Origin: XYB1-FULL-44-23 sp964502885
Lineage (GTDB): Bacteria > Patescibacteriota > Microgenomatia > CAZETR01 > Amesbacteraceae
Direction: 5' to 3'
Assembly: GCA_964502885.1 (NCBI GenBank)
Contig: CAZCXU010000003.1
Location: 23,922 to 87,921 of the forward strand
DNA: 64,000 nt
In this document: positions 26,553-34,459 of the stretch, piece by piece
Layout: every line of letters begins with the position of its first letter
Numbering within the stretch: position 1 is the first letter of the stretch
The notes under the pieces: model-generated
Told to the model about the DNA's origin: nothing
Seen by the model: only the letters and a program-made list of their open reading frames with translations
Databases searched by the model: none
Made by a program: the position numbers and the translations under genes

Positions 26553-26623
26553 CAGGGACGGAAGGAATCGAACCTTCATTGGCGGTTTTGGAGACCGCAG
26601 TCCTGCCGTTGAACGACGTCCCT
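26553..26623 (-). tRNA. tRNA-Trp(CCA)
   Basis: 71 nt on the minus strand: acceptor AGGGACG with CGTCCCT, D-arm GTTCAACGGCAGGAC, anticodon arm GCGGT-CTCCAAA-ACCGC (anticodon CCA), T-arm GAAGG-TTCGATT-CCTTC, discriminator G. Followed by a strong terminator and then relic copies of its own 3' end. Confidence 0.94.
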
Positions 26624-26770
26624 AAGGCTACATTCTGATTTTACCCTAATTACCTCCGAAGTAGAACCATAGACTCTACAACAGAAAAAGGTCGAGTTTG
26701 TACATGCACGCCTCCTCACAAAAAACTTCAATATATGCCAAAAATCGGCATTCCGCTATACTATTCCGGT

Positions 26771-27472
26771 ATGTCTGCCCACTTTCCCAAATTTTCTTTT
26801 CTCCGTGAAGGCGTCATGGTCGGTCTGGCAATCTTCAGTGTAGTGCTACTCATCCTTGAAGTTTATACATTCCTCTCCCCATCCCCACCGGCCTGGTTAA
26901 ATATCGTTGATATTATTATCTCAGCGCTTTTCTTTGCCGATTTTTTTCTTCATTACCACCTCTCACCGGATAAAAAAGATTTCTTTCCCAGACACCGTCT
27001 CGAACTCATTTCTGCCATCCCAGCCGTAGGACCAATGGCCCAGCTGCTACAGGGGATTCCCTTATTCCCCGGGGTTCCCCTACTTTACCTTCTACGTCTC
27101 ATCCGGCTAGCCATCCGCATGCGAATATTGCTCGAATTTTCCCTTGAATACGCCCGCAATTCCTATCTAATTTTTATATTTACCACCGCATGTATTGTCG
27201 TCTTCTCCGGTGCAGCTGGTTTCTTCTTCTTCGAGTTTGGCATCAATCCCAATGTTCACAGTTATTGGGATGCCGTCTGGTGGGCCATCGTGTCAGCCAC
27301 CACAACCGGATATGGTGACATATATCCAATCACCACCGGAGGACGATTAGTAGCCATAGCTGTCATAATCATTGGTTTTGCTTCCGTCGCTGCACTCATA
27401 GCAATAATTAACTCCATTATGTTGGAAAACCATTTAAAAAATCACAAAAACCACTGCGATCACAACAGATAG
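26771..27472 (+). CDS. voltage-gated-type potassium channel
   Basis: 233 residues from the ATG at 26771, which lies 8 nt after TATACT; an in-frame ATG at 26735 would add 12 residues. Six hydrophobic segments are visible. The fourth, LLYLLRLIRLAIRMRILLEF, carries regularly spaced arginines like an S4 voltage sensor, and the pore loop has the potassium filter in SATTTGYGDIYP. No large cytoplasmic regulatory domain follows; the protein ends in a His/Lys-rich tail. The tail overlaps ddl (opposite strand) by 13 nt. Confidence 0.88.
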   Translation: MSAHFPKFSFLREGVMVGLAIFSVVLLILEVYTFLSPSPPAWLNIVDIIISALFFADFFLHYHLSPDKKDFFPRHRLELISAIPAVGPMAQLLQGIPLFPGVPLLYLLRLIRLAIRMRILLEFSLEYARNSYLIFIFTTACIVVFSGAAGFFFFEFGINPNVHSYWDAVWWAIVSATTTGYGDIYPITTGGRLVAIAVIIIGFASVAALIAIINSIMLENHLKNHKNHCDHNR

Positions 27473-28476
27473 CGTTTCCTGGCACTCCTCAGTATTTCTC
27501 CCACCATCTCTGTATAAGATAACCCGACAGCACGACAAGATAGAGGAAAATAAGAAATGACATTCTCATCAGGAATAATTCCCGGAAGTGTGTTGATTTC
27601 AATAAAATAGATCTTCCCTGAGGCATCCATTCGAAAATCAAGGCGAGCACAATCCCTTACACCCAAGCCCTCACACACTCCCAACGTGATTCTTTCAATT
27701 TCTTTGATTTTTGAATCTGATAACTCAGGTGGACAATAATACGCTTGCGTCAAATCTTTCAGCCTGTCCTCGTAAATCCACTTCAGCTCATACCCTGCAA
27801 TTTTGTTCATCCCTTTGGGTAAAAAATCAAACCGCTGTTCAATGATCGGCATGACTCGAAGCGGATTGCCCAGCACCGCGACAGTAAATTCCCGCCCGTC
27901 AACATATTCCTCAACCAGCAAATTTCCTTTCAAACCACCCTTTCGCAGCTCATCGATTCTTTGATTCACTCCCTCCCAACTATCAGCAACATTCTCGGCA
28001 AAAACTCCGCAACTGGACCCCTCGCCATTTGGCTTTATCAACACCGGAAAATGTATTCTCTTTTTCTCAATTTGGCAATTTCTTACCACCACCGCCTTAG
28101 GACAATCAAACCCCATTCCCATAACCGCCAATTTAGTTAATTGCTTGTTCAATGATATTGCATGTGTTGTCGGCGAAGAATGGGTATAAGGAATATTCAA
28201 CATTTCACAAAAGATTGGTATCTGCGACTCTCTTGCATCACCAATTGTTCCCTCAGAAATATTAAAAACCAGATCGATTTGCCCTCTCATCTTTTTGAGA
28301 TTGTCAAAGGCATCGTCATCTGCCTCAACCCCTATTACACTTGCTCCATTCCTTTCCAGCGCCAACTGTATACCCCGAACAGTCTCCGCAGAGTCATAAT
28401 CAAGTCGAGCGTCCATTTCCCCCACCTCACCCTTCCTGGTGTTATAACAAAACGCAATCCTGATTTTTGACATCAA
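27460..28476 (-). CDS. ddl: D-alanine-D-alanine ligase-like ATP-grasp enzyme
   Basis: 338 residues. ATP-grasp core: FPVLIKPNGEGSSCGV near 142-157, NLLVEEYVDGREFTVAVLG near 182-200, and the Mg-binding end CARLDFRMDASGKIYFIEIN near 275-294 with NTLPG. The N-terminal half has VFNISEGTIGDARESQIP, where Ddl has its conserved Glu. Ddl makes the D-Ala-D-Ala dipeptide for peptidoglycan, fitting PBP2 and MreB in the same window; related dipeptide ligases cannot be excluded. Confidence 0.82.
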   Translation of the reverse strand: MMSKIRIAFCYNTRKGEVGEMDARLDYDSAETVRGIQLALERNGASVIGVEADDDAFDNLKKMRGQIDLVFNISEGTIGDARESQIPIFCEMLNIPYTHSSPTTHAISLNKQLTKLAVMGMGFDCPKAVVVRNCQIEKKRIHFPVLIKPNGEGSSCGVFAENVADSWEGVNQRIDELRKGGLKGNLLVEEYVDGREFTVAVLGNPLRVMPIIEQRFDFLPKGMNKIAGYELKWIYEDRLKDLTQAYYCPPELSDSKIKEIERITLGVCEGLGVRDCARLDFRMDASGKIYFIEINTLPGIIPDENVISYFPLSCRAVGLSYTEMVGEILRSARKRYLL

Positions 28477-28482
28477 TAATGT

Positions 28483-29367
28483 TTAGCGTTTTTTTACAAA
28501 CCATGTCAATGGCCAAATCCCCTCCAATCCCTTGTTTTGTTTTTTCGCTAGTTGTCCGTCCACAAACTTCATGGTCTCATTAGCAGCCGTCACAAAAACA
28601 TCATGCCCGCCACCGTGTATTTCAACAATTGGTTTCCCCAACCATTTGTCAGCTCCCCGCTTTAATCCATCTTTTTCCCCATAGGCAAAAACCATTTCAT
28701 TACTTACACGGGACAACAACCACGGCAATTGCTTCTCCACCTCTTCTATCAAATCACAATCCACCATTGCACGGATATCTGTGGTGCGCAGTTTCTGCAA
28801 ATAGGCAACCGCAAAACTCGAATCAGCCACACCAATAATGTCTTTAAGTACAGAAAGAAGCAATCCGCCCCGCGCCAACTCATTCATCGCCAAAACCCTG
28901 CGAGCAGCAAGTGGCAACGCCATAATTCTTGGCAAAAGTTTGCTTTCCAGACGAATTGGCATTCCCACCAAAATTAGTTTCCCCCGAGTATCAAACCTTA
29001 CCGCTGCCTTTATTGCTACCACACAACCCAAAGAAAAGGCTATCACGGGGACTTTTTGCAATCCCTCATGTTCCATAAATGACGCAAATGCTCTGGCAAA
29101 TAGGTCCGTATCATGAATTTTATTGGGAACCGCTTCCGAAGCCCCGAATCCCGGCAACTCCGGCACATACACTTTATATTTTCTGGCCAAAGCAAACTCA
29201 AACCCCCCCCACGCATCCGCCACCATAGACCCATGTAGCAACACCACTGGATTCCCTTGCCCCAAAATCCGATAATTAAGCCTCGCCCCCTCAAACACAA
29301 ATTCCAGATGCCTTCTTAGCTTTACTCTGTTACCATCCCACATAACTAAACTTGATTTTAGCATCAA
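28483..29367 (-). CDS. alpha/beta-hydrolase-fold protein
   Basis: 294 residues. PVVLLHGSMVADAWGGFEFA (39-58) holds the oxyanion HG motif; the nucleophile elbow is IAFSLGCVVA near 122, with Ala where most have Gly; the acid is Asp in YGEKDGLKRG near 225 and the histidine is in IHGGGHDVFV near 250. No signal peptide. Substrate unknown; an esterase or lipase-like role is the default. It lies 6 nt upstream of ddl on the same strand. Confidence 0.8.
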   Translation of the reverse strand: MMLKSSLVMWDGNRVKLRRHLEFVFEGARLNYRILGQGNPVVLLHGSMVADAWGGFEFALARKYKVYVPELPGFGASEAVPNKIHDTDLFARAFASFMEHEGLQKVPVIAFSLGCVVAIKAAVRFDTRGKLILVGMPIRLESKLLPRIMALPLAARRVLAMNELARGGLLLSVLKDIIGVADSSFAVAYLQKLRTTDIRAMVDCDLIEEVEKQLPWLLSRVSNEMVFAYGEKDGLKRGADKWLGKPIVEIHGGGHDVFVTAANETMKFVDGQLAKKQNKGLEGIWPLTWFVKKR

Positions 29368-29388
29368 CTACACATATCATCGGCGTAA

Positions 29389-29556
29389 ATGCTCATTGAC
29401 CACCGCACCCACTATCCACTCTACAAACGGGACCGCGATTTAATTCATTCCGCATCTGGTAGTTTCCTTGTGATCTTCTTACTCGGCCTGGTCATTGCAG
29501 GACTATACTTCATCGCACCTGCTCCCAGCCAAATTCTAGGGGCAGCTACTCCTTGA
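29389..29556 (+). CDS. 55-residue single-helix membrane protein
   Basis: MLIDHRTHYPLYKRDRDLIH precedes one hydrophobic helix (SFLVIFLLGLVIAGLYFIAP), and the tail is APSQILGAATP. TATCAT ends 8 nt before the ATG, as in other leaderless genes here. It overlaps the end of the convergent gene 29546-29848 by 11 nt. Function unknown. Confidence 0.5.
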   Translation: MLIDHRTHYPLYKRDRDLIHSASGSFLVIFLLGLVIAGLYFIAPAPSQILGAATP

Positions 29557-29848
29557 TAGTTTTTATCACCTCGACCATTTCAGCCTCTGACAAGTTCTCG
29601 TTTAAACCAGCTAAAATTTCTGCAGATTTTTGACTTACCATGGCTTTCATATCTGCCTCCAGTTCTTCTTTCTCTGAATCCGCCAACGACTCAACAAATT
29701 CATTTAGAATTTTCGTGACCGACTGGACAACACTTGTCTTATTTTTTTTCAAAGCATAGACCAATATCACACTCCAGCTTTGAACTGTCAGACCTAGCGC
29801 CAAAACATTCTTTAAATCATTTTTTGATACATCATTAGATTGATCCAT
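29546..29848 (-). CDS. small helical hypothetical protein
   Basis: 100 residues, acidic and helical (SVTKILNEFVESLADSEKEE), with a weakly hydrophobic stretch near 16-34 (LALGLTVQSWSVILVYALKK). A near-ideal AGGAGGTGA site precedes the ATG and overlaps the stop of the 58-residue gene upstream, so the two are co-translated. Family not recognised. Confidence 0.6.
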   Translation of the reverse strand: MDQSNDVSKNDLKNVLALGLTVQSWSVILVYALKKNKTSVVQSVTKILNEFVESLADSEKEELEADMKAMVSQKSAEILAGLNENLSEAEMVEVIKTIKE

Positions 29849-29860
29849 TCAAATCACCTC

Positions 29861-30037
29861 CTAGTCAACTACAGTAAGATCATTAACATCCTCAGTGTCT
29901 TTTTTTGTACCCTTAGTAAGACGCCCCCACGCTTCTCCAATTTTCTGCTTACCCTTACCCACCAGCTCAGTCATAGCCACCCCCAAGACCTGCAACCCCC
30001 GCCGGACTGGCCTGACCTGTTCGCCTGATTTCATCAT
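29861..30037 (-). CDS. small basic hypothetical protein
   Basis: 58 residues: starts MMKSGEQVRPVRRGLQVLGV, then a Lys/Gly-rich middle (GKGKQKIGEAWGRLTKGTKK) and an acidic tail. GAGGGGATGA lies just upstream of the ATG. It overlaps the end of the interrupted gene (29967-31162) in the +1 frame and is followed at once by the ribosome site of 29546-29848, so all three form one operon. Part of its start region is duplicated across the N gap. Confidence 0.5.
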   Translation of the reverse strand: MMKSGEQVRPVRRGLQVLGVAMTELVGKGKQKIGEAWGRLTKGTKKDTEDVNDLTVVD

Positions 30038-31162
30038 TCATCCCCTCAAGCCCACTCGCCCATTTNNNNNNNNNNNNNNNNNNNNNNNNNNNNNNNNNNN
30101 NNNNNNNNNNNNNNNNNNNNNNNNNNNNNNNNNNNNNNNNNNNNNNNNNNNNNNNNNNNNNNNNNCCTGACCTGTTCGCCTGATTTCATCATTCATCCCC
30201 TCAAGCCCACTCGCCCATTTGGTGAATCTTTTTGTATTCGCTGTCAACTCTCGACCAATAGGCACAAAACCCCGCCAATTCTTTTCGGTCTCTTCACCCA
30301 GTAGTGTCATCAACTTACCTGCCGAATAGACCGCAATGCCCACCTCAGGACCTACTCCGGCAGGACCAAACCAATCTATCCCCACCGACCTCAAAACTAC
30401 CGGACCTACCCAACTCATTCCCACAAGTCCCAACCCTGCCTTTTCCACAGCCATACCACCCCCGATTCCGAATCGTCCAGCCAAAGTCCTGACCCGAATT
30501 CTTTCCCGTCCCGACGAAAGTCCTTTTTGTTCATGTTTACCACCCGGCTTCTCCATTACCACCTCACCAGTCGTAGGCAAAAGCACTTTCGCAGCCAAAG
30601 CTGCAGCATAAGCCGTGCCGCGAACCGCCCAACTCTCCGAATCCAGATTAAAGCGAACAACATTTGCATCACGTTGCTTCTTTTTTAATGACTCTTTACC
30701 AATTTTCTCAATAATCATCGATGAATACTTTGCCGCTCCGTAGACAATCAATCCTATTTCAGGCTGCTGTGCCAGGATCGCCGCTATTCCCACCGCTTCC
30801 CCCACAGAAGTCGTAGCATATAGTCCTCGCGTAAGGTGGCCCATTCCCCGCATTCTCGAAACATCAGGAGAAATAAGTGTGGGCAGCATTAGTTTTGTCG
30901 CAACAGCTGCAGCCAAAGCCATGCTCCTTACTGTTCTTGTTTCATTCTCAAGAATCGTTCCCCCAAAAATCGGATCCCGTGAAGAGCCACTCTTCTCACG
31001 GTCTACATTTTGAACTTGAACACCACGAGATGTTTCCTGTCCGAATTGCTTATGCCTACGTCAATTATCCAGTTCCCTATCTGTGCGTCCAGGATCACCT
31101 CCTAGTTCAGTCAAATTCTTCTCCAAATCACCTATAGAAGAAGTGTCCTGCTCAAAAGACAT
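29967..31162 (-). pseudogene. hypothetical membrane-associated protein, interrupted by an in-frame TGA and an assembly gap
   Basis: Frame opens at ATG 31162 (MSFEQDTSSIGDLEKN), meets TGA at 31061-31063 after 33 codons, then stays open to TGA 29967-29969 if the false gap is closed. The downstream part from ATG 30922 has Ala/Gly-rich, moderately hydrophobic helices (MALAAAVATKLMLPTLIS; VGEAVGIAAILAQQPEIGLI), but that ATG has AAGGAG only 1 nt away, a poor start. Either a nonsense mutation, a sequencing error, or an unusual recoding event. Closing the gap gives the C-terminus TGQASPAGVAGLGGGYD. Family not recognised. Confidence 0.5.
30066..30165. other. 100-N assembly gap, probably false
   Basis: Exactly 100 N. 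The 55 bp before it (30011-30065) and the 55 bp after it (30166-30220) are identical, so the two contigs overlap by 55 bp and nothing need be missing. Confidence 0.9.
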
Positions 31163-31183
31163 GTTAATATCTTAACATCCTAA

Positions 31184-32194
31184 ATGCCTAGAATTTGCAC
31201 CATTGGTGGCGGCACCGGTTCCCCAACAATCATCAAAGCGCTCCTGGAATCCGGGTACTCTCATCTTTCTGCGATATCCGCATCCATGGATTCCGGAGGC
31301 AAGACCGGCCAGGTAAGAACTGACGAACGCGATCGTATTATTGCCATTTCCGATCTACTGCGTAATCTTCTCGCCCTAATTTCCACACCCCAAAACCACC
31401 TGAAACAGGTTGCCGCGTTTTCCGAAATCGCCGGATTCACCGATGGACGAAACCGCAATTTAGGATACACAATCTATTATGCACTGCTTGAAAAATATTC
31501 AGGTAACTTTTTGGCCGTGCAAAACACTCTGGAAAAGCTTCTGGATATCAGATTTCAGGGACAGGCAATCCCGGTTACACTCCAATCCGCGAACATCTGT
31601 TTCTCTACAGAGTTGGGTACCACATTCACAGGTGAACATGAACTTGACCGTCAATCCATGTCCTCAAACCAAATCACCAAAATCTGGCTCGATAATCCGG
31701 TTTCCGCCACACCGGAAGCCATCTCAGCCATAACAAACGCCACCCACATCATTTATAGTCCGGGGAGCATCTACGGCTCTGTACTAGTCAACTTTCTTCC
31801 CAAAGGTATCACTGCTGCTCTCAAAAAAACCCGCGCCAAAAAGATTTTGATTGCCAATCTGGTTTCCAATCGAAATCAAACTCACCAGATCACCCCACTA
31901 GGCTACTTTAAACTCTTCCAGAAATACACTCATCTCTCCAAACCTTTCGACTACTTTATCTGCCCAGATATATCCACAGCTGAGTTTGAGAATTTATACC
32001 CAAACATAGCCTCCACCTACGCCTCAGAACATTCCTATTTTCTTGGCTGGTCAGAAGACCAATTGTCAAAACTCAAAAAATTAGCTGTTTGCCCCGTCCC
32101 CGCCGACATCTTATCCATTACTCCCCAACTCAACCGCATTCGCCACGATTCCAAAAAACTCGCCCGAACCCTCAAACTCCTGATTTCCCCTTGA
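31184..32194 (+). CDS. yvcK: YvcK/CofD-like sugar-nucleotide-binding protein
   Basis: 336 residues. Starts with the phosphate-binding ICTIGGGTGSPTIIKALLES, then SMDSGGKTGQVR and DLRN-type LLRNLLALI, the pattern of YvcK/GlmR. Later IIYSPGSIYGSVLVNFLPKG matches the conserved second half. YvcK proteins bind UDP-GlcNAc and adjust wall precursor supply, which fits MreB, PBP2 and Ddl nearby. Divergent from the interrupted gene, 21 nt between starts. Confidence 0.88.
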   Translation: MPRICTIGGGTGSPTIIKALLESGYSHLSAISASMDSGGKTGQVRTDERDRIIAISDLLRNLLALISTPQNHLKQVAAFSEIAGFTDGRNRNLGYTIYYALLEKYSGNFLAVQNTLEKLLDIRFQGQAIPVTLQSANICFSTELGTTFTGEHELDRQSMSSNQITKIWLDNPVSATPEAISAITNATHIIYSPGSIYGSVLVNFLPKGITAALKKTRAKKILIANLVSNRNQTHQITPLGYFKLFQKYTHLSKPFDYFICPDISTAEFENLYPNIASTYASEHSYFLGWSEDQLSKLKKLAVCPVPADILSITPQLNRIRHDSKKLARTLKLLISP

Positions 32195-32224
32195 CTAATT
32201 CTCCAAAAAAATTAAAGTATAGTC

Positions 32225-32412
32225 ATAAAACTCGCTCGCATTAGCGCAAACTTGTTTGTATTTGCAACTTTTAACGAGAGTTTTTGGATATATGCCCAAC
32301 TGGATTTGCTTGCAAATCACAGTAAGTAGGGTATATCTGTGGATCGTGTTTAAGGAACTCTGTGAAACTCAGAGACTGTGCCGCAACCGTATAGCCGGAA
32401 AACTAACGATCT
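32225..32412 (+). promoter_or_regulatory. cobalamin-riboswitch-like leader
   Basis: Core at 32352-32397 reads AAGGAACTCTGTGAAACTCA, GAGACTG, GCCGCAACCGT and GCCGG in order. This matches the B12-riboswitch core GGAA-hairpin-GUGxAA-hairpin-ACUGxxCCGCAACxGU. It is enclosed by GATCGT (32342-32347) and ACGATC (32406-32411). Two more folded domains precede it: AAAACT...CTCG with CGAGAGTTTT, and GATATA...CCC with GGGTATATC enclosing GATTTG-CTTG-CAAATC. The usual 3' elements (GGGAAGG, AGCCxGGAGACC) are not seen, so this would be a short variant. It precedes the zinc-ribbon gene at 32444. Confidence 0.55.
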
Positions 32413-32443
32413 AATAAATTTATATCCCGCGCAGGATCAAAAA

Positions 32444-33484
32444 ATGTCCGCAGAAAAACGTGTTGCTCTTGATATCAATCGTTACCACAACGCCCCCCCT
32501 CGTCGCGTAGCCGAAGATACTGCCTCCGTTACTGTGGAAGCCACAGTTAGAGAAGGAAGTACTATAACCCCAAATATTATTTGGTGGTACGACCATCTCC
32601 CGGAAAACCTAAGCACAGAAGAGGAATACTTCCCTTCCTCTCTGGCGGCTCTCGATGTAGAACACCACATAAATCAAACACCCAAAAACTCTCGACGCCT
32701 CATTGTTTTGACCAGTCCGGCTTATAAATATCCGGAAGGTCGCCTGGATATCTTTTTTGTAACTAATGTAAACGGCTCTATACGTTTTGACGCCTACGGT
32801 ATCCCCCTTTTAGAGACACCGGAAGAAACCGAACGTCGTCTTGTTCAATTTACTCCCCGAAGCACCATTCCCAACCTTCCCCACCTTTCAAATCTTGACG
32901 CCATCATGACCCCTCTAGTTGCCGAAATTTCCCCTGGAGAAAACGTCTTTCACACTGCGTCAATGTGGATAGATCTTCCACAGGAAGTTTGGAAACAGAT
33001 AGCTTCAGGTGAAATCCGCAAACGCTGTATAGAACTTACCAAACTAGCAGAGAAATGTATCGCTCCAGCAGTACTCTCTGGATTACTAAACAAAGAAAAC
33101 CCACACGTCATCGGCGTCCGTGCCGAAAACCAAATGCAGCAACTTGCCGGAGTGCAAGTGGATTATGCCGGCTCCGGATGCGGTGTTTCAAATAGTGAAT
33201 TCCTGGAAAGTCCTGCAAATACACACGCGGTAGCCAATCGTTCGGCATCAGAATATGTATTTGTCCGCTATTGCGGTGCTTGTTGCGGTTCGATCAATCG
33301 GCTTCTCTCATATGGAGATCGCTGCCCTCATTGCAAACAGGAATTTCGTCCCCAGATTCCACAAAAAACTATTTCTCCACAAAATCCCCGAGCGGAAGTA
33401 TCCATCGGCGTCGGATTCCTGCCGCTTCCGCTTGCCTTTTCCTGGCTACTTGACTGGCATAATACTATAGCGAGCACAAAATAA
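32444..33484 (+). CDS. hypothetical protein with zinc ribbon and C-terminal hydrophobic segment
   Basis: 346 residues from ATG 32444 (MSAEKRVALDINRYHN), which follows AGGA by 6 nt and lies just after the riboswitch-like leader; an in-frame upstream ATG at 32378 lies inside that RNA. Residues about 1-250 look soluble and globular (RRLIVLTSPAYKYPEGRLDI). A zinc ribbon CGACCGSINR...CPHCKQEF is near 280-300, and a hydrophobic stretch, GVGFLPLPLAFSWLLDW, closes the protein. Not recognised; no B12-binding DxHxxG motif. If the leader is a riboswitch, B12 would control it. Confidence 0.6.
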   Translation: MSAEKRVALDINRYHNAPPRRVAEDTASVTVEATVREGSTITPNIIWWYDHLPENLSTEEEYFPSSLAALDVEHHINQTPKNSRRLIVLTSPAYKYPEGRLDIFFVTNVNGSIRFDAYGIPLLETPEETERRLVQFTPRSTIPNLPHLSNLDAIMTPLVAEISPGENVFHTASMWIDLPQEVWKQIASGEIRKRCIELTKLAEKCIAPAVLSGLLNKENPHVIGVRAENQMQQLAGVQVDYAGSGCGVSNSEFLESPANTHAVANRSASEYVFVRYCGACCGSINRLLSYGDRCPHCKQEFRPQIPQKTISPQNPRAEVSIGVGFLPLPLAFSWLLDWHNTIASTK

Positions 33485-33574
33485 TATGTCAGATTTTTGT
33501 GCGAGATATATAGTCATCCCGTTTTAACATGACATATTGCCAAAGCCCAAACTCCCGTATATAATGCTTGACAG

Positions 33575-33596
33575 GAGTCGCAAAGACTCTTTTTTT
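33575..33596 (+). terminator. short intrinsic terminator before secE
   Basis: GAGTC (33575-33579), loop GCAAA, GACTC (33585-33589), then seven T. Probably ends transcripts from 32444-33484. A TATAAT at 33560-33565 lies just upstream. Confidence 0.5.
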
Positions 33597-33638
33597 GTGA
33601 GAGTCCCCAAAGCACAATCTTGGGGTATAATTGACAAC

Positions 33639-33824
33639 ATGAATTTGCTTTCTTATTTGCGGGACACCCTAACCGAATTAAAATTAGTTCGCTGGCCCAG
33701 CAAAAAAGATACTCTTAACTTAACCGTACTCGTCATCGTCATTTCTTTGATAGTCGGTGTCTATGTAGGCGGCCTTGATTATCTCTTTACCAACATCTTA
33801 AAAATCATTACTACCCAAAAATAA
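33639..33824 (+). CDS. secE: preprotein translocase subunit SecE
   Basis: 61 residues. LRDTLTELKLVRWPSKKDTL is the conserved amphipathic helix, followed by one membrane helix (VLVIVISLIVGVYVGG). The ATG at 33639 is 7 nt after TATAAT (33626-33631), so the mRNA is leaderless; an in-frame ATG at 33537 would add a 34-residue non-conserved extension. Heads the secE-nusG-rplK run. Confidence 0.93.
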   Translation: MNLLSYLRDTLTELKLVRWPSKKDTLNLTVLVIVISLIVGVYVGGLDYLFTNILKIITTQK

Positions 33825-33826
33825 AC

Positions 33827-34453
33827 ATGTCCCAAGACAATATAGCCACCCAAAGTGTCACCGAGCGCGGACTTGGCTCTAAAATCATCCCCGGACACTT
33901 AATCATCAATCCCAACCAGGAATTGGCTGAAAAGGCCCGTTGGTACGTCGTTCACACCTACTCTGGACATGAAGCTCGTGTGGCTGAAACTTTACGTCAA
34001 AGAGTAGCTACCCTGGGACAAACTGACAAAGTCTTTGAAGTTCTTATTCCCACTCAGGACAAAATTCAAATCCGTCACGGCAAAAAGTCCTCAGTAAAAG
34101 AAAAGATTTTCCCCGGATACATTCTGGTCAAAATGCTTCTTGATGACAACTCCTGGTTAGTTGTACGCACCACCGCCGGTGTCACAGGCTTTGTCGGTGT
34201 TGGCAACAAACCCACTCCCTTGTCAGCTCCCGAAGTTCAGGCTATTATGCAGTTTGCCCAGATCGGCGCACCCAAGTACAAAGCCAACTTTAGTGTCGGC
34301 GAAGCTGTAAAAATCACCGATGGACCATTTGCTGACTTTTTAGGCTCAATTGAATCTATCGACGAAGCCGCCGGCAAAGTCAAAGTCCTGGTTTCCATCT
34401 TCGGACGTGAAACCCCGGTAGAATTGGACTTTTTACAAATCAAAAAGATTTAA
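33827..34453 (+). CDS. nusG: transcription factor NusG
   Basis: 208 residues. A 35-residue N-terminal extension precedes the NGN domain (ARWYVVHTYSGHEARVAETL), with KEKIFPGYILVKM in it; the KOW domain is VGEAVKITDGPFADFLGSIE near 160. NusG binds RNA polymerase and links it to Rho or ribosomes. 2 nt after secE. Confidence 0.95.
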   Translation: MSQDNIATQSVTERGLGSKIIPGHLIINPNQELAEKARWYVVHTYSGHEARVAETLRQRVATLGQTDKVFEVLIPTQDKIQIRHGKKSSVKEKIFPGYILVKMLLDDNSWLVVRTTAGVTGFVGVGNKPTPLSAPEVQAIMQFAQIGAPKYKANFSVGEAVKITDGPFADFLGSIESIDEAAGKVKVLVSIFGRETPVELDFLQIKKI

Positions 34454-34459
34454 AAAACT

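Noticed and set aside
29967..31162. UGA recoded as glycine, as in some Patescibacteria (Gracilibacteria/SR1)
   Set aside because: Many genes here end in TGA at sensible places, including ATGA overlaps (glyA/folD; 41471), so TGA is a stop in this genome.
33560..33638. Terminator/antiterminator attenuator before secE (a second GAGTC at 33601 could pair with 33585-33589)
   Set aside because: The nearby TATAAT would start RNA only about 3 nt before the hairpin, and secE has its own -10 box at 33626; a plain terminator for the upstream gene is simpler.
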